Source of the DNA: Tachypleus tridentatus
Taxonomy: Eukaryota; Arthropoda; Merostomata; Xiphosura; Limulidae
Direction of reading: 5' to 3'
NCBI RefSeq assembly: GCF_004210375.1
Contig: NC_134837.1
Location: forward strand, 164,403,310 to 164,467,309
DNA length: 64,000 nucleotides
Positions 39,501-48,500 of this stretch are shown here, in pieces. Under the pieces are notes generated by a model, which saw nothing but the letters and a program-made list of their open reading frames with translations, was not told where the DNA came from and did no database searches. Position 1 is the stretch's first letter. Every line of letters begins with the position of its first letter. Made by a program: the position numbers and the translations under genes.

Positions 39501-42500
39501 ACAAGATTAAGGCCCTTACAGATGCAGAATGCAGCTCAAGAACAATAAGACAGCATCTATGAGAGAAAGGCCTTAAAACCCGTAAATGTCTTCAAAGGCT
39601 ATGCCTCCTTCCATACCACGAAACAGCTCGGTTAAACTTTGCTGAGAAGCACCAAACATGGGACGTAGAAAAATGGAAGAAAGTTTTGTTCTCTAATGAG
39701 AAAAAATTTAATCTGGATGGTCCAGATGGCTTCTAACATTACTGGCACGATAAGGATATCCCACCTGAGACATTTTCTATACAATATAGTGGAGGAGGTT
39801 CCATCATGATCTGGGGTGCTTTCTCCTTCCATGGAACAATGGAGCTTCAGGTTATACAGGGGTGTCAAACAGCAGCTGGCAACATTGGCATGTTGAAGAG
39901 AGCATCCTTATTGGCTGAAGTCCCTTGCTTCTGTAGAAGTGGCTGGATCTTTCAGCAGGACAATGCTGCAATCCACAATGCCTGCAGGACAAAGGACTTT
40001 TTCATGGCAAATAGCGTGATTCTTTTGGACCATTCAGCGTTTTTGTCCAAACTGAACCCCATTGAAAATGTTTGGGGATGAATGGCAAGGGAAGTCTATA
40101 GAAATTGATGTGAATTCCAAACAATGCATGATCTTCGTGAAGCCATCTTTACCATTTGGAATAACATTCCTGCCAGTCTTCTGCAAATGCTTATATCAAC
40201 CATGCCAAAGTGAATGTTTGAAGTTATTCAACTCAGTACTGAGACATCTTGTTGGGCATTTTCTACCCTGTTTAGGACTTCTTTTTGGTATGGTCTTAAA
40301 CTTTTGACCAGCTAGTACTTGGGCTAATTTCATAGTATTCACATTTTCCCTATTAAATACTAAAAAAGTTTTCTTATTTTCATCTTTCAATGCTCTACTT
40401 AAATAAGTGGTTGAGTCTAACAACGCAAAATGCATATTTTTTCTTTATGTTCATTGGCCTTAAGATTTTGGCCAGCAGTGATGTCTTCTGTGTGGATTCA
40501 TTATCTCCCCAACCTTTAGTATTTCTGTTGAACAGAATGGGGGACCTACATAAGTTACAAAATTGGTAAAAAACGTATTATGAAGGATTATGCAAATATT
40601 TTTTATTATTTAATGTTAAATTTGAAATGAATCCAGCTTGTTTTATATATATGTGTATGTGTGTCTGTCTGTCTGTATATGCTGATGCCTAGTACCTCGT
40701 CTCACACTGTAGCTATTACTTGACTGCCACGGTTTCTTCTTTTGCCCATCATTTTGCTTTATTTTTGCTCCAGTAGTTTATTCTTCTTCTTCATGTGTCA
40801 AATCTGCGGCAGACATCGACTTCTCTGTTGTCAATCCTCCTTATCCACTCGATGTTGCTCATTGAGTTCTTGGTGACATAGTTATTGAGGCTGTCGATAT
40901 ATTTAGTTCTTTGACACCCTCTGCTTTTCCTCCCTTCTATTTTTCCACATAGCATCTGTTTCTCTATCCCATTCTTCCTACAGATGTGTCCTAGAAATTC
41001 CATTTGTCTCTTTCTTATAGTTTTCGTGAGGGACCTTTTGTATCTTGCCAGTTCCATGACTTCCACATTTGTTTTTCTTTCAGTCCATGATATTTTTAGC
41101 ATCCTTCTAAGGAACCACATTTCAGCAGCTCCTAATCTCTTCTCTGTATCTTTGTTCAGTGTCCAGCTCTCACAGCCGCATAATAGAACAGACTATACAT
41201 ATGATTTCAAGGTGTTAATTTTAGTAACATTTGTTATGTTCCTGTTTGTGAATATGGACTTCATTTTATAGAAAGTATCCTTGGACATTGCAATTCTTTT
41301 CTTTATTTCTGTGTCACTCTTTGCATTTGATGTTGTATATCCAAGATATTTGAAGCTTTCGACTTGTTTTATTCTCACGTCCTTGCCGGTTATGCTACAT
41401 GTGGGTGTAATTGATTATTTGTTGTGAGGAGAGTCTGTAGATTTTGTTTGGAGTCCGCAATAAGGACTGTGTCATCAGCGTAGCGCAAGTTGTTAATGTT
41501 GCATTCGCCTACTTTGACTCCCTTATGTTCATTGATGTTTCGTAGGATTATTTCGCTGTATAAGTTAAAAAAGATCTGGTGAAAATACACATCCCTACCT
41601 CACCCCTCTTTCAATTGGTCTATATTCACTCAATTCATTTTCAATTTTGATAGCTGCCATTTGCTGCCAGTAAAGGTTTCTAAGGATTCTTAGATCTTTA
41701 GCATCGATGTTTAGGTCTGACAACATGTTGAATAGGTCACCATGTCTCACTTTGTCAAAGGCTTTAGAATAATCGATAAAACATAGATATAAATCCTTTT
41801 GTACTTCCAGTGATCTTTCCATGAGCATGTTTAGAGCGAAAATTGCATTTCTAGTGCCTTTATCGGCTATAAATCCAAACTGAGCATCAGAAATCTCTGG
41901 TCTTATCTTATTCCTCATTCTAGACATGAGCACTCTTAAAAGAACCTTGGTAAGATGACTCATTAGATTTATGAGTTTATACTATATGTAATTGCCCTTA
42001 GCATTATTTATTTTGTGACACTCTCCACCTACATCAGTGTGTCCTCTGTCGTTATACTGTATATAAGCATCTCATTCAAATAATGTTATCACATTTTCTC
42101 AATAAAGCATTCAAGAATGGGTTTTTCTGTACTGTGACTGTTAGAGATGCTTGGAGCTACTCCTGTTTCACTTAATTGACTTTTGTAAAAAAAATTATTA
42201 TTATTATTTTTTAGTTTCACAAGCTCATATTCTATGGTACAATTCCTGGACTACTCTTTCAAGCGTGAAAGCTAATCAGACCTCCCCTATCCCATCTCTG
42301 ATAGCTAACTTCACTCAACATATATTTGGTCAGGTAGTTTCTCCCTCAAGAGTTCTGAGACTGCATTTATTGATGTACCTAGATATTCTGGAGAAAATTT
42401 TTCCATCACCTTCCTTTGCTAACTCAATTTCTCGTGACACCAGTTTGGATCAACTGCTTTTGGCTCTTTTACTTCAGTTGGTCAAATGGGTGTGTGTTGT

Positions 42501-45500
42501 TTTAGGTTTTTCTCCAATTTACTTTGAGTCTACACTTTCCTTGATGGTGGAAAGGTCTGAAAGCAAATACTTAGTTCTTCTTCCATTTCCTGATGTTGTT
42601 CATGCAGAGAAGTTTACTGCTTAGTTACATGAAGGGAGTAGCTATGCCTTGTCTGCCACATTTGTTGGAACAATATGCTTTGGCTTACCAACCACTGCCA
42701 AGGGGGTGCATATTTAGACTCTCAAAGTCTAGATCTGCTTTGGGAAACATGGGGTTCAAGAACAGATTCTGTGATCTACTTGAACAAATCACAATTTTAT
42801 AGGATTCATCTGACTTTCACCACTGTTATGTTGGAAACCTCTGAGTGATCACCACCTCTGTTTGTTGACAAACTGGAAACATTGTTGGCATAAACCTTGA
42901 TATGACTGTCAGCTTCTACTTTTTCTTTAGTTTCTTGACTTTTTTTTTTTTTTTTTGTGGGGGGGGTAGATATGCATTGTTGAAGGGCATTCATCTACAT
43001 GTTACCACCCTGTCTGAGTTAAATGAGGCTCCCTTTCTTTGACTCTTGATTTTTGCAGCCATTTCAGAGTCTTGTGAATCATGAACTGATGTCTTCTGTG
43101 TAGATTCATTATCTCCCCAACCTTTAGTATTTCCACTACCCTTCAGTGGTCATTATGTGACCAATGAATCATGAGCAGTAATCCACTGGATCACCCAATC
43201 TTATTACTCAGGATCAACATCTTAAATCCCAAGTGTTGGTTTTATTAGAACAATATTACAACATGTGTTTCTCTACTTCTATCTCATCCCAAGATCCATC
43301 TCTTCAAAGGTGCCTTACTTCAGGGATGGGAGGTATATATCAAGTGAGAAATTCCAGGGTCCATGGATGGATGATGAAACTTTCTTCCACATAAGTACTT
43401 TAGAACATTTTGCTATTCAAAGGGCAATGCCTTAAAGTCTGGAGTTACTTAGTGGAAAAAAAAAAATTGTCATGCTTCAATTCGACGATTTCATGGTGTT
43501 GTTTCACATTTCCTATCAAGAGAGCAGTCACTCATGAGATCTTTGTTTTCAAACATTGGATCTCCTTTATTTGGTTTACTACCATTATGTTATCCAACAA
43601 GCTTTCCATATTCCAGAGCTGGCAAATTTGATGCAAATCAATTGTTTTGAACCAGTTGGAATCTTCTAACTGAGTGCATGCTACACCATGAAATTTTTCA
43701 TTGGATTAGCTTTTGGTTTGTGATGTTGATGATTGAAGCATTTGCCAATCATTTGAATACCCAACTACACAAATTTTAGTCCCTTGTACTTCATCCTCAG
43801 GCATTAGCAATAGATGTATTCAGTTAGGACCTCTATCCCTTTCCACCAATTTGCTGACTTATCCATGGTTTCACTTCTTTGGTATCTTTGGATGGAGTGC
43901 CCATCCCTGCCATTTACTCTTTGACTGTCTCTGTTGAGGCAATCATGGTCTGATATCATGCATCCAAATATCTAAATGTTCAAGCTTCATACATGAATGT
44001 TATATGGGTCTTCAGTTGTCATAGGGGTTTAACTTCTAGAGGATTGCCATGTATCTGTCTTAATCTCTGTGTAATCCCACAATGGACATTTATCAAAGAA
44101 AATGATACAAGTATCAACAGTGGTGTCTCACAAGAAAATTAAACCTCCTTCATCCAGACATACCAACCTGGCTTTTTAACAAGAGCTTTCTATTGTCTTT
44201 AACTGCCGTATATAAGGCAGCTTTATTGACTACATTTAGATGCTTAAAAAATGTAAATTATATAAGTCCCAAATGCCCTCTAGCTTCTCAAGTTCTTTGG
44301 GTCCTTTATCCAAAAAGATTATTTCAATTACCTTGCTGGGAAATTAAGGTTGTATTACATGCTCTGTATCAACATTCATTTGAACCTTAGCTTCCTTTAT
44401 CAACTCACCCTTAATGCTTATTTTTTTGTTTTTGCTGGCCTATGGACAACATCAGTCAGAGTTGTTTACACTACTGGCAAAGATTTAATGCTTGGCTATC
44501 TGGTTGGGTTGAGCGTGGTGTTTCTTTCTGATGAGTATTAGTTCAGTACATTGTTCATGGAAAAGGGTCCACTGTCTTTACATAATTCTGAATGACAAGT
44601 GGTCCAAGTCATTGGTTGAACACAATTTGTTCCACATGCTCCCAATAATTCTGAAGACTAGAAGAATTTAGCTTGCTCTTTTGATTTAGGAGTGAAGATA
44701 GGTATTCATATTCCAGACTGTATGAGATTGTTTCCTCAGGTTGAGTATGGCATACAGGATCCCATCATTCTCAGACTTGGCACTTACCTTTTGAACCTCT
44801 TCAGGTTGAAAAAAAGGTATGCCCACTTCAATGCTGCTTACCTTCTCTTCATGATTCTGGTGGCTTGGAATACATCACCCTATGGTTACACGTTGGGATA
44901 GACACATATATTAGTTTGTTATAACCAAAACAAACTGAAACATAAATTAAAATGTTCACTAATTGAAAGGATTCCAGGGTACAAGCTAGAATATGGTATA
45001 TAAAATGTATCCAAGGTTTTGGAGGTGACTGTAGAAGTAGGACCCACATTGCAGTGGGGATACACCATCTATCAGTCTTAACCTCCATTCAACAGTCTCA
45101 CATAAAGAAATAAAGTAAAGGAAAAGCAATAGAAATAGAAATTAGGAGAGTGAGATATAAGTGCTCAAACCAGCAACATCCCACATCTATATCACTCTTC
45201 ACTGCCTACAGACAGTTTTGGGAAGGTGACAGCTCTCCAAAGTAAAGAAGGAGAAGAAAAAATAAAAATTACTTGGAAAATGAAAGTAAGGTTCTACCAT
45301 TTGGAGTTAAGTAAGTTAAATAAACTTACTTCTTGAAGTTAACATTCCAGCCCCCATTATGGTAGAAAGGCACTAATTGATAGTCCATTAAATGAATTAT
45401 GCTAGTATGAGGGGTCCCATCCAATTATCTAAATTAACTAGTATAACTCCCAACCACCACCCATTAAAAGTCTGCTGTAACTATCATGCTCTTAACTCTG

Positions 45501-48500
45501 TCAGTATTAATATACTCTATATCTACTCAAGATATGTGTATATATGTATGTATTGCAGTCTATTTGTCCCAGCCATTAACATGGGATATAGGAACCATGG
45601 CCCTATAATTCCAAATCTGAGCAGTAGAACTTCAGGCATCTGGTTGGAGTCTGACTACCAGTGATGATAAATCATGTAAAATTCCATCCACAGTATATGA
45701 AATACATTCTGGATGCAGTGAAGTCTCTCCCACTAGGGTGCCAATTTTCTATTAACACACCCATGATCTGTGCAAATGCTTTCTGTATGAATAATGCCTT
45801 CATTGATCCCTCCCCTTTATCAGTGTGAGATTCTAGTTGTTGTGTGAGTGGAGGTAAATATGTTTTGCATGGTAACATTTTCTTACATTGAAAATGTATT
45901 TTCAATAACATTTGTCTTCACTCACACTCTCTTCCTCACTACTAAGAGCTAATGTTAGAGACTGTAGATTGAGTAAGTCAAAAAAAGTGATAACATTACC
46001 TGAATGAGATGCTTATATACAGTACCAGGGTAGTAGGTGCACTGACATAGGTGGAGAGTGTCACAAGATAAATAATGCCAAGATCAATTAAATGGGATGT
46101 AAAAGATAGGTACAAGCAAGGATAAATCAGACATACTTAGATGGGCAAAGGAAGAAACCTTGGCAGTTAAGTAATAGCTATATTGTGAAGTGAGGTAAGT
46201 ATAATTTGAATTATATTTTTCAATTTAAGAAAATGTTAACTTCAAAAACATCATGAAAATTGTATTACTTTTAAGAGTATGAAATAGTTGAAACCATTGA
46301 AATAGAGAATATTTAAGTTACTATTTTTTTATTCATTAGAACTACGTTAAGTTTATCCAGTGAAGTAAGAGAAAAGTTAGCTGATGCCCGACCTGTAACA
46401 GTAAGTGTGTTATAATTTTATTTTTTCACTGCCACTGGCAAAAATAGATGCCCTTTTCTAGATACCTGCCACAAACACACATGGAACACACAAAATGTCC
46501 TTTGTTTTGGTCTTGAAAAGTAATATTAAATGAATAATTTTTAAGGTCAGTTCAAAAATAAATGTTACATGTTAATTTCAAATTGTGGAAACAAATATAC
46601 AAAAAATTACATTTTTGTATCAGAAAATAATCATCTGTGAAATATTTTGGGCATTTATATTTAAACAAGTATCATGTTCATAAGATAAGTGATAACTGTG
46701 TGAATAATTATACACATAGGTTTCTGTGTGTATCTAAGAAATATGGCACAAGGAGAATTTCTGTTTGTCTGTAAACGTAGTATTGAAAAAAATTAAATGC
46801 TAATATGTATTTGCTTTTATGAAATGGATCAGAATTTCTATACATGTTACATATATTAGTGTTGTTTTTAAAGTATTGCTCTTGATAACAAGCCCAAGAG
46901 ATCAAAAAGCATTAAAATATGGTAAATGTATAGATCACAACTGTTTTTGTGCTGACATTTTACGACAATGTTGAAACTTTTCAACAACTTTTATTGTTTT
47001 CCATTTAATTTGTTTTTAAACATTCTGCTATGGTATATTCTCTGGGGTCTGGCATGACCAACTGTTTAAGGCACTCAACTCATAATTTGAGGATTAAAGG
47101 TTAGAATCCTCGTCACACAAACATGCTCATCCTATTAGCTATGGGAATGTTATAATGTGGTGATCAATCCCACTATTCATTAATATAAGAGTAGCCCAAG
47201 AGTTGGCAGTGGGTGGTGATGACTAGCTACCATCCCTCTAGTCTTATACTTCTAAATTAGGGCTGGATAACACAGATAGCCCTTGTGTAACTTTGTGTGA
47301 AATTCAAAAACAAACAAATGAAAAATATGTTATCTGATAAATTGATTATGTGATTTTATCACTTAACAAATGTTAATATGAAATATTGTCACTACCATCT
47401 AAAGGATGGTGTTTTGTCAGTAACTAACCTTTTTTATTAAATGTTTTAACAGAAAGTTTCTGTAATGTATTGAGAAAGTCTTCATCACATTTTTATTCAA
47501 ATGGACACATACAATGGAAAATTCTGTATTTGCTCAAAACCTGAGCTCAGTATGTTGTGTCAAGTAACATGAAGGTGTGCTTCATCTCCGATTAGGTTCT
47601 CAGAAAAACAAATGGTTGTATTGGATAGAAAATCTAAATGAGAAAGGTTTATAAAAGTTTGATGAACTTTTCTAGAAAAGAAATCATTTCATGATGGGAT
47701 ATGTTGTCTCTATGTCAATGGTAACTATTCATTGGACCAATTTCACTTTTGTGAAAATATACAAAGTAATGTTGAATATACTTACTATATCTTCATGAAA
47801 TTTGACAGACTTTTAGTAAACATTACAAGTCACTTGTATCCAGAAAATCAAAATTTTGATAAAGCATTTATACACAAGATTTATTTGTGAATTTTTTAAT
47901 CATTTACTGAGTGCAAAGTGATTTTCATGCTAAGAATAAAAATACATATTTTTATTTTACAGATTTCATATTTTGTTTACGTATTCTCTGGTAACTTCTG
48001 AATGAATATCAAAAGCTTTTTACAGTAAAACTACAGATTTTATCTGTTATTTTCTATGTACTAATTGCAACAAAATCATCAGTTTAGGGTAAAACAACAA
48101 AGAATGCGAAATAAAACAGATTGTAACAGAAAATCATGTTTATTTGTTCTAATATCACATTTGTTTTTATTTAGTTTTATTGCTTTATGGCTGTACTTTA
48201 AGTATTTTAAAAAGCCCTTACATTATATAGAAATATTTTAAACTTTTTTTAGTACAAATCAATGTGCTCTAGATATTTATAGGTACATATATTAGATGGT
48301 ATTGTTTGTAATTGAAGGAAGTAGAAATTGTGTATGGCTGTGTCTTTAATCCCATGTATTAGTTGTTATTTGTTTTAGAATGTAGTAAACTTGAATAAAA
48401 TATCACAGATTAAGAACCATCTGTAAATAATAAACAACACTGTTTATATGCTGCTAAATGTTCTTTGAACTATTGTCCATCCTTGTTTCTCATGATTACT

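Noticed and set aside
42939..42967. Poly-T followed by G-run as a functional signal (for example a G-quadruplex)
   Set aside because: One G tract only; it is better explained as a decayed tail or slippage-prone run within an old element.
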